DNA from: DATKNA01 sp963786765
GTDB taxonomy: Bacteria > Actinomycetota > Actinomycetes > Actinomycetales > Kineosporiaceae
DNA length: 64,000 bases
Assembly (NCBI GenBank): GCA_963786765.1
Contig: CAWBAJ010000014.1
Coordinates: forward strand, 6,020 to 70,019
Direction: 5' to 3'
This document shows positions 1 through 7,768 of this stretch, in pieces. The notes beneath the pieces were generated by a model that saw only the letters and a list, made by a program, of their open reading frames with translations, did not search any database and had not been told where the DNA came from. Every line of letters begins with the position of its first letter. Within the stretch, counting starts at the first letter, position 1. A program made the position numbers and the translations under genes.

Positions 1-573
1 GCCGTGCTCGAGTCGCGCTCCCGCGGCTCGGCGGACGCCGCCGGCGCTACCTGGGCGAGCAGCGCAGGCCGGCCGCTGCTGCTGGTCGACGCCGACCTCG
101 GGGACACGGCCGCGAACACCCTGGTGCTCGCCGAGCCCGTCCTCGCCGGGGAGGCGGACCTCGCCATCGCCGTCCTGCCCCCGCAGTCGCGCCCGGGCGG
201 CGGGCGCGGCTTCGTGGTGCGGCTCGCGCGGCGCGGCATCGTCCAGGCCACGGGGTGGACCGCCACCCAGCCCCTGTCGGGGATGCGCTGCCTCACCCGG
301 GAGGCGTTCGAGGCCGCCCGCCCGCTGGCGCACGGGTGGGGGGTCGAGACCGCCATGACGATCGACCTGCTCACGGCGGGCTACCGCGTCGTCGAGGTGC
401 CCTGCGACCTGCAGCACCGCGTCACCGGCGCGGACTGGCGCGGACAGGTGCACCGCCTCCGGCAGTACCGCGACGTCGCCCGCGGCCTGGCGGTGCGGCG
501 GGCCCGTCGGGCCGCCCCGTTGCGGGTGCTCCGCCGGTTACCGCGACGCGTCGAGCTGCGCTCACGCCCGTGA
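1..573 (+). CDS. Glycosyltransferase family 2, C-terminal part (cut by window edge)
   Basis: The frame is open from the first base, so the gene begins outside the window; about 190 residues are visible. The segment LLLVDADLGD has the acidic DxD-like patch that family-2 glycosyltransferases use to bind the metal-nucleotide sugar. It is followed by a GMRCLTREAFEAA stretch and a HGWGVETAMTIDLLTAGYRVVEVPCDL stretch, typical of the distal acceptor side of polyprenyl-phosphate or dolichol-phosphate sugar synthases. The stop overlaps the GTG start of the next gene by four bases, so the two are probably translationally coupled. A role in making polyprenyl-phosphate-activated sugar for the neighbouring mannosyltransferase is inference from context. 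Confidence 0.75.
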   Translation, partial: AVLESRSRGSADAAGATWASSAGRPLLLVDADLGDTAANTLVLAEPVLAGEADLAIAVLPPQSRPGGGRGFVVRLARRGIVQATGWTATQPLSGMRCLTREAFEAARPLAHGWGVETAMTIDLLTAGYRVVEVPCDLQHRVTGADWRGQVHRLRQYRDVARGLAVRRARRAAPLRVLRRLPRRVELRSRP

Positions 574-2150
574 CGGACGAGCCGGATGGCGCGTCGCCGT
601 CCTCGGGCTCCGATGCCAGGCCGGGAACGGGCGAGCCGGATGGTGGCGCGCCGGCTCGCCGGCTCGCCCGCACTGCGATCGTCGCCGGCGCACTGGCGGT
701 GGTGCTGCTCGCCGGGGTCTCGCTTCTCGGCGTGTCCGCGGCCGTGCCCCCGATCGGGCCGCCCTCCGCCGCCCCGCCCTGGCAACTCGGCCTGCGCCCC
801 TCGGCGTGGCTCGTCACCGCCGCGCTGTGGCTGACGGCTGCCCTCGGGACCGTGGCCGTCGGCGCGGGCCTGCGGGCCGTCGCCGCGGGAGCCCGGCCGC
901 GACCGCGCCACGTCGCTCTCGCCGTGGCGGCCGCCGTGGCGGTGCTCGTCGCCGTCCCGCCGCTGGGTTCCGCCGACCACCTCTCCTACGCCGCCTACGG
1001 CCGGATCGCCACCCAGGGCGCCGACCCGTACCTGACCCCGCCGAGCGGCTTCCGGGGCGGCAGCGACCCTGTCGCGTCCGCCGTCCAGCCGCCCTGGCAG
1101 GACACGCCCAGCGTGTACGGCCCCGTCGCCACCGGCGCGATGGCCTCGGTGTCGTTCGTCGCCGGGCCGTCGGTCCGCCGAACCGTCTGGTTGTGGCAGC
1201 TGCTGTGCGGCTCGGCCTTCCTGATCGTGGCGTGGCTGCTCGACCGCGCGGTGCGAGCGGATCCGGAGGGCCGCGCCCGTGCCGCCGTGCTGTGGACGCT
1301 CAACCCGCTGCTGCTCGGCCAGCTCGTCCTCGGCGCGCACGTCGACGTCCTCGCTGCGGCGTTCGCGGTGGCCGGCCTCGTCGCGGGTGCCCGGCGTCCC
1401 CTTGTCGCCGGGGCCCTGCTCGGGGCGGCGGTGTCGGTCAAGGCGCCCTACGCGCTGTTCGGCGTCGCGCTGCTGTGGGGGGTGCGGGGATGGCCGCGGC
1501 GGGACCTGCTGCGCACCGTACTGCTCGGGCTGGCCGGCGTCCTGGTCGTCGCGGTGCCCGCCCACCTCGCCGCGGGACCCCACGTCTTCGACCAGCTGTC
1601 CGCCGCCAGCCGGTACGTGTCCATCGCCACCCCGTGGCGCGCCATCTCGAACGCCGTCGACCTGCTGATCGCGCCGGGGGCCCTCCGGCCGTTGGTGACG
1701 CCCCTGGCGCTGGCGCTCGGCCTGGCGCTCGGCGCGCTCGTCGCCCGCCGCCGCCTGCTGCCTGCCGCGATCGCGGCGGCCCGGCCCGGCCCGGTGCCGC
1801 CATCCGTCATCGCGGTTGCCGCGGGCTTGACCGCGGGTTGGCTGCTCACCGCGCCGTACGCCCTGCCGTGGTACGCCGCCCTGGCCTGGCCCGCCCTCGC
1901 CCTCGCGCCCGCCACGGCGCTCGACCGCGCGCTGCTCGCACAGCTGACCGTGCTGACCGTCGCCTACGTGCCGGGCCGGGTCGTCGGGCTCACGCCGAGC
2001 GTGGAGACGGTCACCCTCGCTCTGCGACGCTACGCGGCACCGGTGCTGCTGGCGGCCCTGATCGTGGCGGTGGCTCGGTGGGCCTGGCAGGGCGGCCGGA
2101 CGCCGACGGCGCCGGCAGCCGTGCGGGCGCAGCGGGACCCGGTGAGCTGA
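570..2150 (+). CDS. MptB-like polyprenol-phosphate-mannose-dependent mannosyltransferase, polytopic membrane protein
   Basis: The predicted protein has 526 residues. The GTG start overlaps the upstream stop (GTGA), which is why it is preferred over starts further upstream in the same frame. After a charged N-terminus there are about a dozen hydrophobic segments. The first large loop, DHLSYAAYGRIATQGADPY, is the acidic loop typical of GT-C enzymes of the MptA/MptB group that use polyprenyl-phospho-mannose outside the membrane. The segment LWTLNPLLLGQLVLGAHVDV is also typical of this group. In Corynebacteriales MptB elongates lipomannan; the exact acceptor here is unknown. Its 3' end overlaps the convergent gene by about 140 bases. 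Confidence 0.75.
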   Translation: MTDEPDGASPSSGSDARPGTGEPDGGAPARRLARTAIVAGALAVVLLAGVSLLGVSAAVPPIGPPSAAPPWQLGLRPSAWLVTAALWLTAALGTVAVGAGLRAVAAGARPRPRHVALAVAAAVAVLVAVPPLGSADHLSYAAYGRIATQGADPYLTPPSGFRGGSDPVASAVQPPWQDTPSVYGPVATGAMASVSFVAGPSVRRTVWLWQLLCGSAFLIVAWLLDRAVRADPEGRARAAVLWTLNPLLLGQLVLGAHVDVLAAAFAVAGLVAGARRPLVAGALLGAAVSVKAPYALFGVALLWGVRGWPRRDLLRTVLLGLAGVLVVAVPAHLAAGPHVFDQLSAASRYVSIATPWRAISNAVDLLIAPGALRPLVTPLALALGLALGALVARRRLLPAAIAAARPGPVPPSVIAVAAGLTAGWLLTAPYALPWYAALAWPALALAPATALDRALLAQLTVLTVAYVPGRVVGLTPSVETVTLALRRYAAPVLLAALIVAVARWAWQGGRTPTAPAAVRAQRDPVS

Positions 2151-4434
2151 CCGCACGCAGCGCGCACGCCAGGACGGCGGGCAGCGCCAGCATCGCCGCC
2201 ACCGGGGGGATCGCCGCGCCGGAGTCGTTCACAGCGAAACCCGCGACGAGCAGCACGGCGAGAGCGGCCAGCCCGGGACGCAGCGCCGGCGCGCGTTCGT
2301 AGGCGACCGCCAGCCATTCGAGCCGCCAGCGGCGGGGGCTGGCCAGCACCACCGCGACGGCGACCCCGACCAGCGGCAGGACCAGCTGGACAGGTGAGCT
2401 GGTGACGATGCCCAGGTTCTGCTCGATCTTCCGGGTGACGACGTCGAGGCCGCCCCCGTCGAGCACGGTCTGCACGAAACGGCCGAGGTGGGTGCGGTCG
2501 CCCGGAGGCCGCAGCCAGTCCCCGAGAGCCAGGACCGCGAGGACGGCGACGGTGCCCACCCCGACGGCCAGCACCCGGCGCCAGGTCAGTCGCACTCCGC
2601 CGACGCGCAGAGCGAGATACGCGAAGGCGGGAACGAGTGCCGGGGGACCGCCGAAGTCGCTGCCGAGGCCCGGGAACCCATCGACGACGGTCGCGACGAC
2701 GCCTACCGAGACGACTGCCGCCAGCGCGGCTCGCGGACGCCGGGCGCGGACGAACGGATCCGCCACGGCGGCCGCGAACAGCAGGGCGCCCGCGGCGAAG
2801 AGGGCGAAGCCCGGGTTGGAGAAGCCGTAGAACCTGCCGCCCACCAGTGGCTGGCCGCCGATCAGCGCGGTCAGTGACAGCCGGGAGCCGGTCGCGACGT
2901 CAGCGGTCAGGACCAGCGCCGTCAGCGCGCCGGCGGCGCCCACGGGCCCGAGCAGGGCCCGGCGCCAGGGCCCGGCGAGGGCGACCGCGCCCAGCACCAG
3001 CGTCACCACGGCAACCGCGGCCGCCAGGGCGACCGCAGCTCGATCGGCTCTCCACCACGGCCAGAGGTTGGCGCCGAACGTGGCTGCGGGCAGCAGGGCC
3101 CCGACGACGGCGACGGCAGCGGTCACCCGGGCTGCACGAACCCACGACGGCTGGCCGGAACGCCTCCGCCGCACGGTCAGCGCGACCCCGCCAGCGAGCA
3201 GCAGGAGTTCGAGGGCCAGGGCGGCGGCGAAGAACGGCGCCACGATGGGGTCGATGGTCTCGGCGGGGCGGGCGAGATCCGCCAGGCGCTGCAGCCGGGC
3301 GTCGGCGACGGCATTCGCGCCTCCGCCCGCGCTGGTGGCGGTTCCCGTCCCGGTGCCGTCGGGGAACGCGACCGGCACGAGCGGCGATCCGACAGCACCG
3401 GCCGGTTGGGCCACGCCGAGGGCGGTGAGCAGCGTGGGCAGCACGTCCGTGACCTGGACGAGGCCGTCCTGGCGGGTCGAGGGGCTGCGCAGCAGGCCGT
3501 CGAAGCTGCCGCCACCAGGCGCGGGCCCCCGCGCGGCCGCGAGCTGCATCCGGGCCTGACCACCGGCATCCGCCAGCGAGGTGACGAGGACGGTCGCGCC
3601 GGGAGGCAGCGCGTCGAGGACCGCGCCGACGCGGGCGTCGACCGCTGCCAGCTGGGCGGCCTGGTCAGGGGAACCGCCCGAGCGCACGTCGCCCACGTCG
3701 ACGGCGACGAGCCGGGCCCCGGTGCCGAGGGCCGCGGTCAGCTGCCCGGCAAGGGTGGCCGGGGACTGGGCCGGGTCCACGGCGCCGGAGGGACCGGCGG
3801 GCAGCCCGGGCCATGCCGCGCCGACCTGTCCGTCGCGATCTGCGAGCGCCAGCACGGCGCCAGGGCCGACGGCGGCGGCGGCGACACCGGCGGCCCCGAG
3901 GGTGTCTCCCAGCAGGCCCACGGTGGCGTCCCCCGGCGAGGCCGCGGCCAGCCGGCGGTAGACGTCCCACCGAGCCGCGGTCGTGGGAGAACCGGGCGGG
4001 GCGGTGCCGGCGTCCGGGGTGCGGCATGCCCCGGGCTCGTCGGCCGCGCGGGCCCCCGCCGACACGGCGAGCCACCCGTCGACTGGGCAGGCGCTGGTCC
4101 GGACGCTGCGAGCCGAGCTGACCGCGACAGCTCCCTCGCGCAGCAGGCTCCGCAGGGCCGGGGTGGCGGACCCGGTGTCCGACCACCTCACGCCGCCGGT
4201 CCCGAGAAGCACGACCGGCCCGGGTACCTTCTCTGCCGAGGACTGACGCGTCGTCGCGGCGGAAGCCTGCGCGGCGGGAGCGACGACCGTCCCGGCGAAG
4301 GCTGCGACGAGGGTCAGCGGCACGGTCGCAAGGACGCTGCGACGGGCCAGGATGCGGCCTGCGCGGCGGGTGCCAGGGGCGCGGCCGGCGCGCGCCGTTC
4401 GGGCGCGGAGCGACGGTCGCGGCCTGAAGAACAC
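2011..4434 (-). CDS. Large membrane protein with exported alkaline-phosphatase-like domain
   Basis: The predicted protein has 807 residues. A basic N-terminus and hydrophobic segment (about residues 27-57, ending AAQASA) look like a signal peptide or anchor. The exported region to about residue 380 contains VVLLGTGGVRWSD, VDVGDVRSG and LVQVTDVLPTLLTALGV, an order seen in alkaline-phosphatase-superfamily folds. The second half has roughly ten transmembrane segments and a Pro-rich tail. The start is GTG, placed six bases after a TAGCCT box, so the transcript is probably leaderless. The gene is convergent with the mannosyltransferase, and the 140-base overlap of the tails is unusual. Function is unknown; the catalytic metal ligands are not obvious, so enzymatic activity is uncertain. 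Confidence 0.6.
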   Translation of the reverse strand: MFFRPRPSLRARTARAGRAPGTRRAGRILARRSVLATVPLTLVAAFAGTVVAPAAQASAATTRQSSAEKVPGPVVLLGTGGVRWSDTGSATPALRSLLREGAVAVSSARSVRTSACPVDGWLAVSAGARAADEPGACRTPDAGTAPPGSPTTAARWDVYRRLAAASPGDATVGLLGDTLGAAGVAAAAVGPGAVLALADRDGQVGAAWPGLPAGPSGAVDPAQSPATLAGQLTAALGTGARLVAVDVGDVRSGGSPDQAAQLAAVDARVGAVLDALPPGATVLVTSLADAGGQARMQLAAARGPAPGGGSFDGLLRSPSTRQDGLVQVTDVLPTLLTALGVAQPAGAVGSPLVPVAFPDGTGTGTATSAGGGANAVADARLQRLADLARPAETIDPIVAPFFAAALALELLLLAGGVALTVRRRRSGQPSWVRAARVTAAVAVVGALLPAATFGANLWPWWRADRAAVALAAAVAVVTLVLGAVALAGPWRRALLGPVGAAGALTALVLTADVATGSRLSLTALIGGQPLVGGRFYGFSNPGFALFAAGALLFAAAVADPFVRARRPRAALAAVVSVGVVATVVDGFPGLGSDFGGPPALVPAFAYLALRVGGVRLTWRRVLAVGVGTVAVLAVLALGDWLRPPGDRTHLGRFVQTVLDGGGLDVVTRKIEQNLGIVTSSPVQLVLPLVGVAVAVVLASPRRWRLEWLAVAYERAPALRPGLAALAVLLVAGFAVNDSGAAIPPVAAMLALPAVLACALRAVSSPGPAAPARLPAPSASGRPARPTEPPPRSGPPAAPVPRSVAERG

Positions 4435-4440
4435 CTGACC

Positions 4441-4446
4441 AGGCTA
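4441..4446 (-). promoter_or_regulatory. Leaderless -10 box of the phosphatase-like membrane gene
   Basis: On the minus strand TAGCCT stands exactly six bases before the GTG start at 4434. The spacing matches several other genes of this window. Confidence 0.5.
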
Positions 4447-4475
4447 CGGGCAGGGGAATCGGCTCCGGGACGACG

Positions 4476-4512
4476 GCGGGGGCGGCCCGGCTGCTTGCCG
4501 GACCGCCCCCGC
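4476..4512 (-). terminator. Strong GC hairpin behind the HTH-TPR regulator gene
   Basis: A ten-base arm (GCGGGGGCGG) pairs perfectly with CCGCCCCCGC. One mismatch follows, then five more pairs around a TGCTT loop. It lies in the 172-base gap between two minus-strand genes, where the regulator transcript would end. There is no T tract, which is common for actinobacterial terminators. Confidence 0.6.
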
Positions 4513-4606
4513 GTGCCCCCTCCGGCCCGACCGGCCGTCGCGGACGGGCACGACCCCCCGGTCCCGCCGGCCGCGCGCCCCCGTGGCGTCGCCGCTCGGG
4601 CGCGGT

Positions 4607-5989
4607 CTACGGGTTGGCCGACGGCGTCAGCCCTGGATCGGCCGCCGGCGCTTCCGTGCGGGACTCGAGCTGCGCGATGAGGGCCAGGACCACCTTCGTG
4701 CGGTCACGCACGCCGGCGGCGTCGAGCGCCGCCCGGTACGCGTTCACGGCCGCCGCCGTCTCACCGGCCGCGCGGAAGCGCTCGGCGAGGTCGCGCCAGG
4801 AGAGCGCACTGGCGCGACCCGGGTTGTTCATCGCCTGCAGGTCGGCGGCGGTCGTCCACTGGTCCACGGCCTCGCCGTTGCGTCCCTGAGCGGCCAGGGC
4901 GTCTCCGAGCGCTCGGTACGCCAGGCCGAGGGGCTTGGCGTTCGCCTCGATGGGCATGCGCTGAGTGGCCCGGCGCGCCAGGGCCTCAGCCTCCGCCGGG
5001 TCCGATGCGAGCAGCGCGACCCGGGACGTCAGCTCCTCGTGCTCCACGACGTCGACCTCGCTCCCCAGCCGGCGCACCTCGCCCCGGACCTGCTCGAGGA
5101 GACTCGCGGCCTCTCTCACATCGGGCTCGTCGGACGCGAGCAGCACCCTGACCACGTCGAGCTTCAGGCGCGCCAAGTCCCGGGTGTCACCCAGCTCCCC
5201 GAGGTTGGCAAGGGCGCGACGGCTCAGGTACAGCGCGTCGGTCAGGCGGCCCTCGCGCTCCGCCAGCAACGAGGCGTTCCAATACAGCGCCGCCTGACCG
5301 CCCTTGCTCCCGGCGGCGCCGGCGTCGTCGATCAACCGTCGCGCCCAGGCGGAGGCATGGGCTTCGTCGCCGAGGTCGGCGTAGGCGAGCATGACGGTGG
5401 AGGCGAGCATGAAGTAGTCGTCCGTGCGCTCGAGGTCCTGCTGCCGGCAGACCTCGAGGGCTTGCTCGCCGACGGCAACCGCCCGCGTCAGGTTGCCCGC
5501 CTCGGAGTGGCAGAAGCAGAGGTGCACAGCGACGCGCGGAACGGACAGATGAGGGTCGCCGGCCATCGCGCGCTCCAGAAGCGGCGTCAGGGTGACAACA
5601 GCCGCAGGGAGATCTCCGGTGTGCTCCTGCGCACGGGCCAGGAGCAGGGAGGCCTCGGCGGAGCTGGCCGCCGGCAGGCCTGGCTCGGCCAGCAGCGCGG
5701 TCAGGCGGGAGATCGCGGCCTCCGCGCCGTCGTGACGAAGGGCGAGCTCGGCATAGGCCAGCTCGAGCTGGAGCCGCCGCTCGTGCTCGGACGGTTCGCC
5801 GTCAAGCAGCTCCGTGGTGGAGCATCCGAGCTTCGAGGCGAGTTGCGCCGCCACGGCGGGGCTCGGCCGACGCCGGCCTGACTCGAGCAGTGAGATGTAA
5901 CTGGGTGACAAGCCGTCACCCGCCAGCTCGGTCTGGGACAGCCCTGCCGCACGTCGAAGCGTGCGCAGACGGTCAGGAAAGGTCGTCAC
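4607..5989 (-). CDS. XRE-type HTH regulator with TPR-like helical C-terminal domain
   Basis: The predicted protein has 460 residues. Residues about 7-60 (RLRTLRRAAGLSQTELAGDGLSPSYISLLESGRRRPS) form a classic Cro/CI-type helix-turn-helix. The rest is almost entirely paired amphipathic helices of TPR character with Ala and Leu at the packing positions, for example ALYLSRRALANLGELGDTRDLARLKLDVVRVLLA and ALGDALAAQGRNGEAVDQWTTAADL. HTH plus TPR is the plan of RRNPP regulators, which bind short imported peptides, although many actinobacterial XRE-TPR proteins have no known ligand. The start is GTG with GAGGA just upstream. It is divergent, across 149 bases, from a 43-residue exported peptide gene; palindromes in that gap are candidate operators. 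A peptide-binding role is inference from this arrangement. Confidence 0.8.
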   Translation of the reverse strand: MTTFPDRLRTLRRAAGLSQTELAGDGLSPSYISLLESGRRRPSPAVAAQLASKLGCSTTELLDGEPSEHERRLQLELAYAELALRHDGAEAAISRLTALLAEPGLPAASSAEASLLLARAQEHTGDLPAAVVTLTPLLERAMAGDPHLSVPRVAVHLCFCHSEAGNLTRAVAVGEQALEVCRQQDLERTDDYFMLASTVMLAYADLGDEAHASAWARRLIDDAGAAGSKGGQAALYWNASLLAEREGRLTDALYLSRRALANLGELGDTRDLARLKLDVVRVLLASDEPDVREAASLLEQVRGEVRRLGSEVDVVEHEELTSRVALLASDPAEAEALARRATQRMPIEANAKPLGLAYRALGDALAAQGRNGEAVDQWTTAADLQAMNNPGRASALSWRDLAERFRAAGETAAAVNAYRAALDAAGVRDRTKVVLALIAQLESRTEAPAADPGLTPSANP

Positions 5990-6081
5990 TCTGTCCTCAC
6001 AGCGGCCGGGACGCCCTCAGGCTCGTAACCCTATGGACGCGAATAGTTACTAAAGGTACTGATGGGTGCAAAATCGGCGTT

Positions 6082-6131
6082 CCTCTGTCACGATCGGTCT
6101 GACCACCAGTCATAACCCTTCGTGACAGAGG
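6082..6131. promoter_or_regulatory. Perfect 11-bp inverted repeat ahead of the small-peptide gene
   Basis: CCTCTGTCACG (6082-6092) and CGTGACAGAGG (6121-6131) are exact reverse complements across 28 bases. The right arm includes the GAG of the ribosome-binding site of the peptide gene. The site could be an operator with TGACAG half-sites, or an RNA stem that hides the ribosome-binding site. The same half-site recurs in the 16-bp palindrome at 6467-6482. Confidence 0.6.
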
Positions 6132-6138
6132 AGTCCCC

Positions 6139-6270
6139 GTGTCTCGCCGAACCTCCGCCCGTGTCGCCGCCCTCCTGTCCGCCCTTGCCCTCGCCCTCGC
6201 CGGGGTCGCCGCGACGACCACCGCCGACGCATCCGTCAGCGCGACCGGGTGCTGCACCGGCCACGCGTGA
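6139..6270 (+). CDS. Small exported peptide precursor (43 residues), putative signalling peptide
   Basis: GTG start with AGAGGAG seven bases upstream. The product is a textbook short secretory precursor: a basic n-region (VSRRTSAR), a hydrophobic core (VAALLSALALALAGVA), a polar c-region with Ala-X-Ala (ATTTADA), and a tiny mature part, SVSATGCCTGHA, with a vicinal Cys pair. There is no room for a folded domain, so the product would be a secreted peptide of roughly 8-12 residues. It lies immediately divergent from an HTH-TPR regulator, the arrangement of RRNPP peptide-pheromone cassettes. No homologue is recognised. The reading frame is short, so coding is supported by the ribosome-binding site, the signal-peptide architecture and the context, not by length. 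Confidence 0.6.
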   Translation: MSRRTSARVAALLSALALALAGVAATTTADASVSATGCCTGHA

Positions 6271-6319
6271 TCCTGGGAGCACCCACGTCGGTGTTGCACC
6301 ACCGGCCCGAGAAGTCCCT

Positions 6320-6369
6320 CGGCAGGGAGCGGGAAGGCGATGGCCCGTACGCCCAACCGCTCCCTGCCG
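6320..6369. terminator. Perfect 13-bp stem downstream of the small-peptide gene
   Basis: CGGCAGGGAGCGG (6320-6332) pairs without mismatch with CCGCTCCCTGCCG (6357-6369), leaving a 24-base loop. It sits between the peptide gene and the convergent lipid kinase. It could act as a bidirectional terminator or as part of a structured RNA. Confidence 0.5.
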
Positions 6370-6402
6370 TATGTCGCCGCTGAGTGACTGTCTTTTCGGG
6401 CG

Positions 6403-6482
6403 GTCATAACATCGGTGACACATGCTTAAGTTAGTCATAGGTGCGCTGACTGTCCAGTCATAAGTCGATGACAGCTGTCATC
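6403..6482. promoter_or_regulatory. Cluster of GTCATAA motifs and a 16-bp perfect palindrome
   Basis: GTCATAA or GTCATAG occurs at 6403, 6434 and 6457. CCAGTCATAA at 6454-6463 is an exact copy of 6106-6115 ahead of the peptide gene. TGACTGTCCAGTCA (6447-6460) is an inverted repeat, and GATGACAGCTGTCATC (6467-6482) is a perfect palindrome. No gene starts here, since both neighbours end into it. Its function is unknown; binding by the HTH-TPR regulator is a guess from the shared TGACAG half-site. Confidence 0.45.
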
Positions 6483-6495
6483 CCGCTCCTTCGGC

Positions 6496-7652
6496 TCAGT
6501 GTGCGCCCCTAGCCCGGGCCCGCGCAGGAACTACCCGCCCCTCCACCGACTCTCTCCGGGCTGGATCGCTTTCGCGGTGCTGATTGCGATTCAGGTCCGC
6601 ACGACCAGGGCGGCAGGCTGCACCTTCTGCGCGCAGTACGCGCGCCATGCCCGCCGGATCGCCGTCGAGCTGGACGTGCAGCGGCTTCTCCGCGCTCACC
6701 TCGACGCGCCGGCAAGTGAAGTGCTCGACGACGGGGTGTCCCCAACGGCTTCGGGTCAGGACGGCGCCGATGACGGCCATCCAGCCGACGACACCGCGGG
6801 GGGCCACGACGACGACGTCCAGACGGCCGTCGTCGATCCTCGCCTCCGGCAGCAGGCGCACTCCGCCCGTCAGCTCGCCGCAGTTGCCGACGATCACACT
6901 GCGGAGGCGCCGGCGGAGCGGCTCGTCGTCGTCCAGCTGCAGCACCACCTTCGTCTGCCGCCCCCGGAGCCGGCGAGTGCCGGCCACCACATAGGCCCAC
7001 CAGCCCACCCTTTCCTTCAGCCGGTGGCCGACGGTCGCCATGACTTCGGCGTCGAAGCCGAGCCCGGCCATGACGAGGAAGGTCTCCTCCCGCGGCGGCC
7101 GGTCCTCACCCGAGACGTCGACCTGGACCCGCCCGACGTCGATCTTGCGCTCCACGCCGGTCAGGGCCACGGACAGCGCCGCGTCGAGATCGCTGTACGG
7201 CACCGGGAGATTGCGGGCGAACAGGTTGCCCGTGCCGGCGGGGAGCAGCCCGAGCGGGACTCCCGTCCCCGTCAGCGCGCTCGCCACCGCGCGGACGGTG
7301 CCGTCCCCGCCGTAGGCGATCACGGCGTGCGCGCCCGCGCGCAGGCCCACCCTGGCTTGTCCGGCGCCCGGGTCCTCGATCGTCGTCTCCAGCCACACCG
7401 GGCGGGCCCACCCGAGCTCGACGCTCCGCTCCTCCAGCCACTCGATCTCGCCCTCGGCGTCCGCGTACTTCGTCGGGTTGGCCACGACGACGGCCCAGGG
7501 CGGCTCGACGCCCGGCTCCGCGGTGGTGGCGGCCGGGGCCGCCGGCGTGCCGGCGTCCCGCGAGCGCGCCAGAGCAGCCGCACCGTGGCCCCGGTGGCGC
7601 CCAGCGCGAGCAGCAGGGCCGCCACCTGGGCGGCGTCCACCGCGGTCGACAT
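6496..7652 (-). CDS. Diacylglycerol-kinase-family lipid kinase (one frameshift)
   Basis: About 385 residues once repaired. The catalytic DAGKc domain is clear: VVVANPTKYAD, then AVIAYGGDGTVRAVASAL with the GGDGT nucleotide-binding motif, then GLLPAGTGNLFARNL. The C-terminal substrate domain holds VGNCGELTGGVRLLPEARIDDG. The family (YegS/BmrU/DgkB type) phosphorylates diacylglycerol or related lipids at the membrane. The natural N-terminus (MSTAVDAAQVAALLLALGATGATVRLLW, one hydrophobic helix) is in a different frame from the catalytic part. The switch is near 7575 in a GC-rich run, so one indel is inferred. It is divergent from serS and convergent with the small-peptide region. Confidence 0.85.
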
Positions 7653-7756
7653 GGCCGCACGGTAACGCGGAGTGTGGGCGAGCCGGAGGCCTGCCGCGCC
7701 GCGATCCCTCGCCACTGCACGTCGAGGACGGGCGACGGGCCCACAGGGGCATCGAC

Positions 7757-7762
7757 TAGTCT
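7757..7762 (+). promoter_or_regulatory. Leaderless -10 box of serS
   Basis: TAGTCT stands six bases before the GTG start at 7769, and there is no ribosome-binding site between them. Confidence 0.5.
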
Positions 7763-7768
7763 CACACT

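Noticed and set aside
381..2156. Long open frame of 591 codons antisense to the mannosyltransferase
   Set aside because: Arg/Gln/Asp-rich composition typical of antisense GC-rich DNA, no domain, and the plus-strand gene is clear.
6291..6383. Second small frame (30 codons, GTG) behind the secreted peptide
   Set aside because: No ribosome-binding site, no signal peptide, and it runs through the 13-bp stem.
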